This document shows, piece by piece, positions 51,818 to 60,620 of a stretch of DNA of 64,000 nucleotides. The notes beneath the pieces are model-generated. The model was not told the origin of the DNA. It worked only from the letters and a program-made list of their open reading frames with translations, and searched no databases. A program made the translations under genes and the position numbers. This stretch comes from Halorubrum sp. DM2 (GTDB lineage Archaea; Halobacteriota; Halobacteria; Halobacteriales; Haloferacaceae), in assembly GCF_901686465.1 (NCBI RefSeq), contig NZ_LR594487.1, positions 1,609,650 to 1,673,649 on the forward strand. Direction: 5' to 3'. Every line of letters starts with the position of its first letter. Position 1 is the first letter of the stretch.

Positions 51818-51890
51818 GGGCGCGTAGCTCAGCGGACAGAGCACTTGGTTCCGGACCAAGATGCCGCGGGTTCAAATCCCGTCGCGCCCG
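51818..51890 (+). tRNA. tRNA-Arg (anticodon CCG)
   Basis: The 73-base gene folds as a cloverleaf. The acceptor arm pairs GGGCGCG with CGCGCCC, the anticodon arm is CTTGG-TTCCGGA-CCAAG with anticodon CCG, and the T-arm contains GGGTTCAAATCCC. It has discriminator G and no encoded CCA. It reads CGG codons. It marks the left edge of a lower-GC accessory region, and tRNA 3' ends are common integration targets, but no duplicated 3' end was found inside the window. Confidence 0.97.
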
Positions 51891-52206
51891 TTCCAATTCA
51901 TAACGATTCAAATCCGCTAGACTGCGGTACGTTCCTTATAAAGAACGACCGTGATCTGTGAGTGATTTCGTTATGTTACGGAACGCGGGTCGAAGCCTTC
52001 CTGCGATTCGCGTACATCCAAACGGGGGTGAAAGGTATTGAATTGGTCGTTTTGATTCCCACGTGAGAATTTAAGAGTAGAGGATTGACCTATTTACCTA
52101 TCTGTGTCGACTCCCTCTGTAGGCTGACTTGATATACGACACATAGGACCTCCTCATGCTTTACCAACTCCTTTATCACCAGTCCTGCCAGAGAGACTGA
52201 TGAAAA
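51891..52206. other. AT-rich gap after tRNA-Arg
   Basis: No gene is seen. The composition falls sharply just after the tRNA. CTTATAAAG lies near 51936, and CTTTATCACC at 52171-52180 is a good TATA element about 27-30 bases before the methyltransferase ATG. CGATTCAAATCCGC at 51904-51917 loosely echoes the tRNA T-arm. Confidence 0.5.
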
Positions 52207-53754
52207 ATGGCCGACGATCTTGACTCTCGTTTTCATATCTACCAACATGACTCGCGAGAGTTGAAATCGAAATTAGAGGAGGAGTTCGACAACGTCGATG
52301 GGCTCGTCGATACGATCATCACGTCACCTCCCTACGCCGATCTTGTCGATTACGGAGATCATGATGAACAGGTTGGCAAGCAGAGCTACGAGGACTTTCT
52401 CGACGACATTCGCGAAATCTACAAACAGTGTTACGAAATTGCCTCTGACGACTGTACGCTCTGGATCGTCACTGACACATACAAAATCGATGGCCGCGTT
52501 GTTCGTTTGCCGTTCGACATCGCCGATGAACTGGAGAACTTGCCGAACTACGAAACCTGCCTCGACGAGGACTGTGAGGGATGCCTCCGTCGCGATCGCG
52601 GCGATGGTACGTTGATATGTAAGCGGTGTGGCGAGGTCTATGATCCGCTTCCGGAGTCATGGCGTATGGAAGACAACATCATCTGGGATAAGCTTCGCAC
52701 GCGTCCGTGGCATCAGAAAGGCCGTCTACGCAACGTGTACGAGCACGTGACGATGTTTTCAAAGACGGATGATTTCAAATACGACAAGGACGCGATCCGG
52801 ATCACCGACACCGACGAATTCGAACAGTGGTGGGTGAACTACCCCGAACGATACAGTCCAAGGGGGATGGTCCCAAGCAACGTGTGGAAATTCCCGATCC
52901 CCAAACAGGGTCAGTGGGGCCCCAAAGTCAGCTACCATCCGAGTCCATTCCCAGAAAATCTCGTAGAACGGATCGTTCACCTCGCTTCCGAACCTGGTGA
53001 TGTCGTATTCGATCCCTTCGCCGGTATCGGTACGACACTTGCTATCGCAGAAGCCCTCGATCGAAAACCGCTCGGATTTGAGTTGAACGAGGAATATATC
53101 GAGTATTATGAAGAACACGTTCGTCCCACTGCTCTTCATGAGGTAGGGACGGTACAATCAACGCTCCGCGACGAACAGGTAGAACTCGCACGGAAGATCT
53201 ACACTCTTCGGATTCACAAGTACGCATATGAGCTGTACAAGGAGTTCATGAATTCCGACCAGCACAATATACTCGAGGGTCAGATCGAATTCATTCACAC
53301 CGCCAGCGATCCGTCGCAATTCGACGATGCTGATGACCCAGAAGCGGAGTTGCTCTACGTATGTGAATCTGAATCTGACTTTGAGAACGTTGATATCAAG
53401 GCCGCGAAGGAGGGGATGTTGTCAGAAGACAAGGGCTCTGGCGACTACTACGGTGTCGAGTTTGATGCCGAATTCATTACTGTCGACCGCTATCTCGACG
53501 AACGTCTTCCAAGACGTGATGTCAACTTAGAGGATGAGTACCATCTGTACGTTGACGGCGCTCACAACTGGGCGGAGCACAGTTTCACGCCCGACGATTG
53601 GGAAGCACTTGTCGAAGAAGGTGAGTGGAAGCGATACTGGTCGAAGAGCAGACCCCCGCTAATCTCGAATCTACTGATTCAGGCTGAAAACCCGATGGAT
53701 GAACGTAATCGGAATATCGAGGGACACCAGGCCGACTTTAGCAGTTTCAATTAG
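52207..53754 (+). CDS. Beta-class DNA methyltransferase with zinc insert and extra C-terminal domain
   Basis: The 515-residue protein has catalytic motif IV TSPPY (39-43) ahead of the SAM-binding motif DPFAGIG (269-275), the order of beta-class amino-methyltransferases that make N4-methylcytosine or N6-methyladenine. Between them lies a Cys cluster (C118, C123, C126, C138, C141) that may bind zinc, then a probable target-recognition region. Residues about 305-515 form an added domain, also found at the end of the GHKL fusion at 55.0-58.0 kb. The target site is unknown. GC is lower than in core genes. The start follows a TATA box. Confidence 0.9.
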   Translation: MADDLDSRFHIYQHDSRELKSKLEEEFDNVDGLVDTIITSPPYADLVDYGDHDEQVGKQSYEDFLDDIREIYKQCYEIASDDCTLWIVTDTYKIDGRVVRLPFDIADELENLPNYETCLDEDCEGCLRRDRGDGTLICKRCGEVYDPLPESWRMEDNIIWDKLRTRPWHQKGRLRNVYEHVTMFSKTDDFKYDKDAIRITDTDEFEQWWVNYPERYSPRGMVPSNVWKFPIPKQGQWGPKVSYHPSPFPENLVERIVHLASEPGDVVFDPFAGIGTTLAIAEALDRKPLGFELNEEYIEYYEEHVRPTALHEVGTVQSTLRDEQVELARKIYTLRIHKYAYELYKEFMNSDQHNILEGQIEFIHTASDPSQFDDADDPEAELLYVCESESDFENVDIKAAKEGMLSEDKGSGDYYGVEFDAEFITVDRYLDERLPRRDVNLEDEYHLYVDGAHNWAEHSFTPDDWEALVEEGEWKRYWSKSRPPLISNLLIQAENPMDERNRNIEGHQADFSSFN

Positions 53755-53755
53755 C

Positions 53756-53968
53756 CTACTGAGACTCCTCTCCCCGCGCCTCCCACCCTTTGTGGAAGTG
53801 AGCCATATTTACTGCCGACTCGAACTTTGCCCCCGAAGCGGTGTGGTGTAGCACAGGCTCGTCATGCTTCATCTCGATTGTCCCCTTCTCAAGCTGCTGT
53901 TCGACGATGAGCATTGCCTTCTCCTCGTGGATGTCCTGTGTCAGGAACTGATCTTCGGTGCCCGCCAT
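53756..53968 (-). CDS. Small protein of unknown function
   Basis: About 70 residues from ATG 53968 (MAGTEDQFLTQD), mildly acidic, with a helical middle (EEKAMLIVEQQLEKG) and a His-containing C-terminal half. It converges on the methyltransferase gene with one base between the stops. No family is recognised, and I cannot tell whether it belongs with the methylation genes. Confidence 0.5.
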   Translation of the reverse strand: MAGTEDQFLTQDIHEEKAMLIVEQQLEKGTIEMKHDEPVLHHTASGAKFESAVNMAHFHKGWEARGEESQ

Positions 53969-54121
53969 TATACGATTAGTGAGCATGAATGGTCTTAATC
54001 GTTATCTCCAGCTAGCTGATCAACTCATTCGCTAAAAGACCCTGAGATCCTGTAGTAGTCGATAACTCAATTCCCATCAGAGTCCTTGGGTTTATGTCCT
54101 AACCTAAAAAAATGGCAATAG

Positions 54122-54988
54122 ATGGCTGAGCCGATTCTCAAGTGGGTTGGAGGGAAGCGCCAACTCCTTCAGGAGCTTCACTCACGATTCCCAATTTCGT
54201 ATGAAAAATATCATGAGCCGTTTATTGGCGGAGGTGCAGTCTTCTTCGACCTCGAACCTTCCGAGGGCACAATAAACGATCTCAATCGACGACTGATTAG
54301 CTTCTACGAAGTTATCCGCGATCATCCCGAGCAACTAATCGAAGAGAATCACCGCCACGAGTACGAAGAGGAGTACTATTATGACGCTCGTGACCGGTTC
54401 AATGAACTCCACAAGCTCGACGAGCGGTCCCTCGAACTGCGAGTAGAAGAGGCGAGCCTGATGCTCTATCTCAATCGAACCGGCTACAACGGACTGTACC
54501 GAGAGAACCAATCCGGGGGATTCAACGTTCCGTTCGGTCGGCATACGAATCCGGACTTCATCCGTGAGCGACAAGTTCGGAAAGCGAACGACATACTCGA
54601 CGACATTGAGATTTATAATCGGGATTTTGACTATGTTGTCGACGACGCTGACGAAGGGGATCTCGTATACTTCGATCCCCCTTACGAACCTGTATCCCAG
54701 ACGGCAGATTTCACCCAGTACCAGTCAGACGGGTTCGATAAAGACGATCAGCGTCGACTACGTGATCTAGCCGTCGAACTTAGTCAGAACGGTGTGTACG
54801 TCGTCTTATCGAACTCTCCGCCAGTCGGCGAACTCTATGAAGGCGTTTCCGAATTCACGATTGACGTCGTCGATGCTACGAGAATGGTGAATAGTGATGC
54901 AGATAATCGTGACGACGTAGCGGAAGTGATCATCACGAACGTACCGGCAGACCGCCAGCGACAACAGAATCTAGGTAATTATAGCTAA
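54122..54988 (+). CDS. dam: Dam-type DNA adenine methyltransferase (D12 class)
   Basis: The 288-residue enzyme opens with PILKWVGGKRQLL and FIGGGAVFFDL, the SAM-binding signature of the D12 class. It carries the catalytic DPPY motif (VYFDPPYEPVSQTADFTQY) near residue 185. D12 enzymes methylate adenine N6, often in GATC, but the target here is not shown. No matching endonuclease gene lies beside it. A third methylation gene in 6 kb, it supports the view of a modification/defence island. It could also be a solitary viral-type methylase. Confidence 0.9.
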   Translation: MAEPILKWVGGKRQLLQELHSRFPISYEKYHEPFIGGGAVFFDLEPSEGTINDLNRRLISFYEVIRDHPEQLIEENHRHEYEEEYYYDARDRFNELHKLDERSLELRVEEASLMLYLNRTGYNGLYRENQSGGFNVPFGRHTNPDFIRERQVRKANDILDDIEIYNRDFDYVVDDADEGDLVYFDPPYEPVSQTADFTQYQSDGFDKDDQRRLRDLAVELSQNGVYVVLSNSPPVGELYEGVSEFTIDVVDATRMVNSDADNRDDVAEVIITNVPADRQRQQNLGNYS

Positions 54989-55047
54989 GTCGTAACTGTA
55001 GAATCGTCACGCAGAGCTGGTGAAGACCGTTTTATGACACTCTCTGA

Positions 55048-57957
55048 TTAGTTTGTCCGAATTATGTGCCGATAGTGCTCTCCACTAGATTTGTTTAATT
55101 GTATTTCGTGGTCGCCGGACAAGCCTCTTGAAACAGTTTCCATAGAATGCTTCGGATGGTTTACTTCAACACCGACATTTGAGACGATTGGAGGGATCTC
55201 GTTATCAGAGTAACGTTCTGTCCACTGATCGGTACCCTCATTCACTTCTCGCCAGTCACTATACGAAATGTCCTCCGAGTACACGTAGTGCCGTCCGTCT
55301 TCGTAGATGAAGAGATCTTCTGGCAGATGTGTATAGGTTTCATTAGCTATCTCACTAATGAATTCCTCCGCTGTCATGACTAACGTACGGGCACGAATTC
55401 CAAAGCCAGAGCACGGTTGGATCGTGGTGACCTCTTCGGCAATCTCATCGTAATCAAGTGCCTGTCGAGCGGTCGTCTCATTATCTACGAGAAGCACGAG
55501 ATCGATCTCTCCGTGAATGTCGTCCTCAACGGACTGATATCCAAGCTCCCGACTTACGAGGAAGGCGGTATGTACATCTAACTGCGATGGGTTTGAGAGG
55601 CCGAGTTCGCTCGCCATCGTTCGAAGCAGTTCCCGTGCATACTTCGTTTGACGCAGTCCGCAAATAATCCTATCTAGGTCTTCTTGTGATGCGACCTGAT
55701 CTTCCTCTTCATGATGTTCCTCGAGATACTCTTTCAGGTCAGGATAGGCTTCAGAGTATTTTTTATTCAATTCAACACCGATTGGTCTTCTGTCCATCAG
55801 CTCTGCCTGTCCTAGAACGACCCCCGAGCCAGCGAAGGGGTCCAGTACGACATCATCTCTCTCCGTAGAGAGTGTGAGAATTCGCTCAATTAGTTTTGGA
55901 GGGAACGCTGCAGGGTGATCGAACACGTCCACTTCTCCAGTGAATGATCCCCGTGTTGGCGGATCGAACTCCCATATGTTTTCAGGTAGCTTTCCGAGCG
56001 GGTGGTAGCGCTCAGGGAAATCTGCCCACCATTTCTTGAATTGAGCAGGATCTGACTCTCGAATGCGATCCATCTGTAGCTTATAATCCGGACTTTTGCT
56101 AAAACAGAGAATATACTCGAAGACATTCCGTAGTCTCCCTTCTTTTGTATACGGGAGCGCACGGTTCTTATTCCAAACAACGATGTCTTGGAGAATCCAC
56201 GACTCGTCGTTATTTGTCGTGTGACCACAGTGGGGACACATTGTCTGTCGACTATCTAATTCATCGATTCCTCTCAGTATCGTATTCTCACAGTTCGAGC
56301 ATTCTAATCCTTGATCGAGATTCTGGCACACACGTGCGATGTCGAATGGGAGCTGAACGATTTCGCGGTTCCGACGGAAGGTATTCACAACGACCCAGAG
56401 GGAACCGTCATCTCTGGTGAGCGAGTAAACCTCAGAGAAGAGTTCTTGGAGTTCTTGTAGATATTCAACGTATGTTCCATGTTGTCCTATTTCATCTTCC
56501 TCACTCGAACCGTACTCTTTGAGGTCATAGTACGGTGGAGATGTGATTGTCGTATCCACGAACCCCTCATCCTCGTCTAGCGTGTCTGCTGTATAGTCTC
56601 TTATCGCTGGAACGATTGACCTCGCATCACCGTGGTGAAGACCAAATATATCTGAGGTTGGATCAAACGTAGATATGTTTTCGATTTCCTCTGACGACTC
56701 TTCTTCCTCCTGAGTTTGAGTGGTTGTCGACGCCCCACCCGTCGAGACTCGCTTACCGTACTCTCTACCCTCCGGAAGCAATTCTTCATCGGAGAGTTCC
56801 TTTCGTATTTCACGCCAGAGTTCGCTGTTCGTATCTAGTCGTGTCTTCTTATTGTCCGTCGGCACTTCATCTGTGTCGCCGATCGGGAATATCTGGAGGG
56901 TGCCTCCGAAGTAATTATACTGGTTATTCCGCGTCAGATCAAACAGATCCTCAAATACGGAAGTCATCAGCACCCGACCATTTGCGTAGATATCGACACC
57001 TTGTCTGTTCTGACTCGGCCGATATCTATATCTGAATTTGCCACTCTGAGTGAGCAGATCTGGGTGTTCTTTCTCTGCCCATTTGGTCATCGAATCGATG
57101 TCCAGCGTACCAGCTTCATACCGCACTTGGTATCGGTCTCCGCGAGGAGTAGACACACGAAATTCGTGAGACTTCAGTACTGTGTCATCGGTGTAAGAAG
57201 GGCTGATCGGCGGTACCTCAAACGTTCCTTGTTCATTCGAGGGTAAGTCATGATAATGTACAACAATCTGATTATCATCACGAGCGGAGAGTAAGCGCCG
57301 AAACACGACACCGAGCCGCTCACGTACATACTGGACTTTCGTTCCAAGTGAGTCAGCCGATGGCCAGACATCGGCATCAAACTGTGAACGCGCACATGTC
57401 GCCTGGACGCGTGTCCCGTGGTCAGATTCTAATAGTGAATCGACATCGCTTGGGATTCCAACCTTCCAGTCACGTTCTTTAGCATTGACTATTGGAAGGT
57501 CACCAGTTATCGGACCGTCAACACGCAGACATTCACTTTCAGCTGTCTGAGTGACTAGTGAAAACCAGTGAGGGTCATCTCCAAGGCCACGTTGTTTGAG
57601 GGATTCTTCGAACCAAGCTAAACTCGCTTTCAGTCCCCATCCGACGTTATTGAGAATCCCCTCTGATATCTCTTTATTCCCCGTTCGAAAAACATGATTT
57701 TGGAGGTCTTCTCTCGTTATACCAGGGCCATTATCTGATATATATGTGGTTACTGTTTCTTCCCCGCGAACGAACGAAATAGAAATATTGACTCGCTTAT
57801 CAGCGTCATCGAAGTAGCCTTCTCCATCTACGACCGCAGCCACCGAGTTATCAATGAGCTCCTGAGTGGCATCCAGAAAGTTTTCGTGCTGCTTCGCCAT
57901 TCCGGAAGCTAGCATTTCAAGTTCAACTGCGGATTCACATGTCTCGCTATTCATCAT
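55048..57957 (-). CDS. MORC/Hsp90-like GHKL ATPase fused to a beta-class DNA methyltransferase
   Basis: This 969-residue protein joins two enzymes. Residues 1-230 form a GHKL ATPase: N box ELIDNSVAAV (E33, N37), DNGPG (75-79) and NVGWGLKAS (104-112), closest in style to MORC/Hsp90 proteins. Residues about 240-400 look like the following S5-type transducer. An acidic Ser/Glu hinge (410-430) leads to a methyltransferase with TSPPY (472-476), a zinc-like cluster (C553, C556, C574, C577) and DPFAGSG (706-712). Residues about 755-969 match the end of the 52.2 kb methyltransferase. Prokaryotic MORC-like ATPases are known near restriction-modification genes; fusion to the methylase itself is striking. 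Confidence 0.87.
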   Translation of the reverse strand: MMNSETCESAVELEMLASGMAKQHENFLDATQELIDNSVAAVVDGEGYFDDADKRVNISISFVRGEETVTTYISDNGPGITREDLQNHVFRTGNKEISEGILNNVGWGLKASLAWFEESLKQRGLGDDPHWFSLVTQTAESECLRVDGPITGDLPIVNAKERDWKVGIPSDVDSLLESDHGTRVQATCARSQFDADVWPSADSLGTKVQYVRERLGVVFRRLLSARDDNQIVVHYHDLPSNEQGTFEVPPISPSYTDDTVLKSHEFRVSTPRGDRYQVRYEAGTLDIDSMTKWAEKEHPDLLTQSGKFRYRYRPSQNRQGVDIYANGRVLMTSVFEDLFDLTRNNQYNYFGGTLQIFPIGDTDEVPTDNKKTRLDTNSELWREIRKELSDEELLPEGREYGKRVSTGGASTTTQTQEEEESSEEIENISTFDPTSDIFGLHHGDARSIVPAIRDYTADTLDEDEGFVDTTITSPPYYDLKEYGSSEEDEIGQHGTYVEYLQELQELFSEVYSLTRDDGSLWVVVNTFRRNREIVQLPFDIARVCQNLDQGLECSNCENTILRGIDELDSRQTMCPHCGHTTNNDESWILQDIVVWNKNRALPYTKEGRLRNVFEYILCFSKSPDYKLQMDRIRESDPAQFKKWWADFPERYHPLGKLPENIWEFDPPTRGSFTGEVDVFDHPAAFPPKLIERILTLSTERDDVVLDPFAGSGVVLGQAELMDRRPIGVELNKKYSEAYPDLKEYLEEHHEEEDQVASQEDLDRIICGLRQTKYARELLRTMASELGLSNPSQLDVHTAFLVSRELGYQSVEDDIHGEIDLVLLVDNETTARQALDYDEIAEEVTTIQPCSGFGIRARTLVMTAEEFISEIANETYTHLPEDLFIYEDGRHYVYSEDISYSDWREVNEGTDQWTERYSDNEIPPIVSNVGVEVNHPKHSMETVSRGLSGDHEIQLNKSSGEHYRHIIRTN

Positions 57958-58105
57958 AACCCTCGAGATTAGAACGAATACGGCCTTGCATGGCTACAAA
58001 GATAGGTACTACTCTTTACCGGTTTAACTTATGGATCTAGGTTAGATTAGTGAGCTCTTACAAACCAACTTAGACGTGTGAACTGAGTGTGATATTATTC
58101 AAAGA

Positions 58106-58495
58106 TCACTCAGCATCTTTGACATATCGGTGATATTCAAAGTAATTTTGTTTTTTGATATCTTCAAACATAATCTCGATACCTCCTTCAAGGTACCCTT
58201 GCATGTGTTCTTTGAGTTTCTCCGGAGATGCGTTTTTGTGACGACGTTCAATTATTGTTCGGAGAACGCGGTCTTGATCTAATGATTCCATTTTTAATGC
58301 TTTACTTGTACTCTCAGGCTGGTTTTGTCGTTTCTCTTTGATTCCCACTGCGATTGCAAGGTTCGCTATTTGAGTGTTCTCTACTTTCTCTGCGTCATTA
58401 TTCTCTAAGGTTTCGTTGATCGACTTTGACACCTTGTCGAACTTTTCAGTAGTAACTTGTAGAGTCTGCGCACCGGATATCTTATCGAATTTCAT
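58106..58495 (-). CDS. 129-residue protein at the end of the DndD-like operon
   Basis: A charged, mostly helical protein beginning MKFDKISGAQTLQ. Its central QIANLAIAVGIKEK could be a short DNA-binding or packing helix. It overlaps the zinc-hook ATPase gene by one base. The position directly after a DndD-like gene and the size recall DndE, a small protein that follows DndD in phosphorothioation operons, but I cannot show homology. The base composition is AT-rich like the rest of the operon. Confidence 0.7.
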   Translation of the reverse strand: MKFDKISGAQTLQVTTEKFDKVSKSINETLENNDAEKVENTQIANLAIAVGIKEKRQNQPESTSKALKMESLDQDRVLRTIIERRHKNASPEKLKEHMQGYLEGGIEIMFEDIKKQNYFEYHRYVKDAE

Positions 58496-60441
58496 TATTT
58501 GACCCTCTCTAGTTTCGAATCCTTTCCATCTGGTTTGATCCGATAGTGTGCTCCAATCTCTTCATTAACTGCATCACCGAGATCGCGTAGCTCAGAATCA
58601 GTTACAAGTAGCAATAGAGGGTCCTCCAGATTAGAAAAGAACTCTCCCTGTGCTTGACTGTTTGTTAGATCAAGACGACCAGCTACTGTATCAAATACTA
58701 TCGTTGAAGAGTAACGAGCATATTTATTCAATCCAAATATGAAACTCAAAGCCGTTAATTGGGATTCTCCAGCAGAGGGTTCATGATTAGCCATGTCTTT
58801 TGTTTCACCATCTGATTCGATGAGCTGAAGGACGTATGAATCTTCATCGCTAGGGTCCCCCCGGAAATCAAGTCCTTGGTACCGTTGGTCCATAAAGTCA
58901 GATTGTGCGACCTGCTCGAAAACTTGATTCATTTCTGACTTTATCTTTTCCCGTTTGTCGCGGACGTGAATATTTCGAATTGTTTTTAATTTTTCAATGG
59001 CTGTCTCTCCTGCGTCTATCTTACTGTTTACCTTATCCAGCTCTTGATTAGATGCATTTTCCTCTCTCTTACTTTCTAATTTTTTAATTTCTTGCTCTTT
59101 TTCTCTGATTGTTTCTTCGCGATTATCTATCTCTTCTTGTAGGCTATCTATCGAGTCTTCAAGATCATTAATGTTGTTTTCTAGTGTGTCTTGTTCACTA
59201 TCATCTGGAACACCTCCCAAGTCACCGAGCAAATCCTTACGTTCTGTCTGATTATCTTTAATTTCTTCGTTTATTCTGTCTATCTCTGTTTGGTGATCCA
59301 CCGGATAATTTTGAGGGAAATTGACTGAATCAAGCCTGTCACGCATTTCTCGCAATTCAACTAGCTTTTCTGTTAGCTTTTCAGATTGCTTTTTATCGTG
59401 ATCTCTGACACTGTGTTCTTCGAGACTTTCTATTTCTTCAGTCCCACAGATTGGACATTTACCCTGCTTCGCTTCTTCAGCTAGATCATTAATAATTTCA
59501 TCCCGCTCTATATCAGAGAGACGACCTTCATATTCCTCAATTTCCTCTATGATCTCTTGTTTAATCTGCTTGAGATCCTCAGATAAAATTTGATATCTTA
59601 GCTTTTTCCAAGATATATTTAATTTAGATAGTTCTTTGACCTTGTCAGTTTGTAGGCTTGTTGTATCAGACTCTAACTCATTTATCCGATCAATTGCCTC
59701 TTTGTTTACACTCTCCAATTCTTTTCTATTCTTTTTTAATGCGGTCTTGTTATTCTGTATCTCATCTCTGTCTTCCTTGTTCCGCTGTCGGAGTTGTCGG
59801 ATATCTTCTCGAAGGTTAGAAATCTCATCGAGAATTTCATCTCGTTCTTTAGCCTCCTCTTCAATTCGGTTGCGTCGAGGGATGAGTCGGTCTTCTAGTA
59901 AGTCTCCTAAATCCTTCTGTGAATTTATAATAGTCCTATGCTTAAGGACAGTCTCAATTTCTCTCTTTACTTTTTGACCCGCATCTTCCGCTATTAATTC
60001 TTGTATTCTCTCCCCGTCAAGGAAAAAGAAGCGTTTCAATTCCTCAGGTAATATCTCTTCAATCTGATCTTGTGCATCTTCGCCAGAATACGTTTCTGTA
60101 TCTCCAATTAGTGTTAGGTCTTCATGAGCACGTTGTTGGTTCTGGTTAAACCGACCGATTTCTCGTATTAGTGTATAATTTCGAGAGCCTTCTTTAAATT
60201 TGATTTTGACCGACATCTCTTCCTCACCAGCCTGCTTTGCGCGCTCATTCCAGTGTTTGGTGTAGTTGCTTTTCGGACCTGCACCACCATACAGGCCCCA
60301 TTGAATTGCTGTGTGTAAACTCGTCTTGCCTCCTCCTTGATCTCCTTCAATAATGTGGATTGAACCATCTCGATCGGTTAGATCAATTTGAGACTCCCGA
60401 TATGGTCGAAAGTTAACAACCTCAATAGAGAGTAGCTTCAT
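58495..60441 (-). CDS. DndD-like SMC/Rad50-type ATPase with zinc hook
   Basis: The 648-residue protein has an ABC-ATPase head split by a long coiled coil. Walker A is GDQGGGKT (33-40), FFFLDGERI (138-146) is a mark of the DndD group, a zinc-hook CPIC (C329, C332) sits between the coils (about 185-325 and 345-490), the signature is SAGES (556-560), and Walker B is IVFDT (581-585). Such ATPases act on DNA ends or couple sensing to nucleases. dndA, dndB and dndC are absent here. It overlaps its neighbours by 4 and 1 bases. Codon use is very AT-rich for this genome. Confidence 0.87.
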   Translation of the reverse strand: MKLLSIEVVNFRPYRESQIDLTDRDGSIHIIEGDQGGGKTSLHTAIQWGLYGGAGPKSNYTKHWNERAKQAGEEEMSVKIKFKEGSRNYTLIREIGRFNQNQQRAHEDLTLIGDTETYSGEDAQDQIEEILPEELKRFFFLDGERIQELIAEDAGQKVKREIETVLKHRTIINSQKDLGDLLEDRLIPRRNRIEEEAKERDEILDEISNLREDIRQLRQRNKEDRDEIQNNKTALKKNRKELESVNKEAIDRINELESDTTSLQTDKVKELSKLNISWKKLRYQILSEDLKQIKQEIIEEIEEYEGRLSDIERDEIINDLAEEAKQGKCPICGTEEIESLEEHSVRDHDKKQSEKLTEKLVELREMRDRLDSVNFPQNYPVDHQTEIDRINEEIKDNQTERKDLLGDLGGVPDDSEQDTLENNINDLEDSIDSLQEEIDNREETIREKEQEIKKLESKREENASNQELDKVNSKIDAGETAIEKLKTIRNIHVRDKREKIKSEMNQVFEQVAQSDFMDQRYQGLDFRGDPSDEDSYVLQLIESDGETKDMANHEPSAGESQLTALSFIFGLNKYARYSSTIVFDTVAGRLDLTNSQAQGEFFSNLEDPLLLLVTDSELRDLGDAVNEEIGAHYRIKPDGKDSKLERVK

Positions 60442-60620
60442 TTTTTGTCCTCAAGATAGTCATCAAGATATCCCTCCAGCGCTTTTTTTTTGCCCTTGCG
60501 ATGAGTCTGATATTGTCGTTTGTCTTCCCAGTCCAATATATTGCGAATTAACCGCTTCATATGTGAGTCCTCAACTTCGTCTTCTAGGATATCTTCGATA
60601 TCCGGGTCAAGTCCTGTCAT
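60438..60620 (-). CDS. 60-residue protein between helicase and ATPase genes
   Basis: A small charged protein (MTGLDPDIEDILEDEV at the start, Lys-rich middle, acidic end) with no known domain. It overlaps the helicase gene by 4 bases and the ATPase gene by 4 bases, which makes it a real, translationally coupled operon member rather than a chance frame. It may be a small subunit or adaptor; that is a guess from position. Confidence 0.65.
   Translation of the reverse strand: MTGLDPDIEDILEDEVEDSHMKRLIRNILDWEDKRQYQTHRKGKKKALEGYLDDYLEDKK

Noticed and set aside
51891-51917. Attachment-site duplicate of the tRNA-Arg 3' end
   Set aside because: The match to the T-arm is short and imperfect and lies directly beside the tRNA, so it cannot be the far end of an inserted element.
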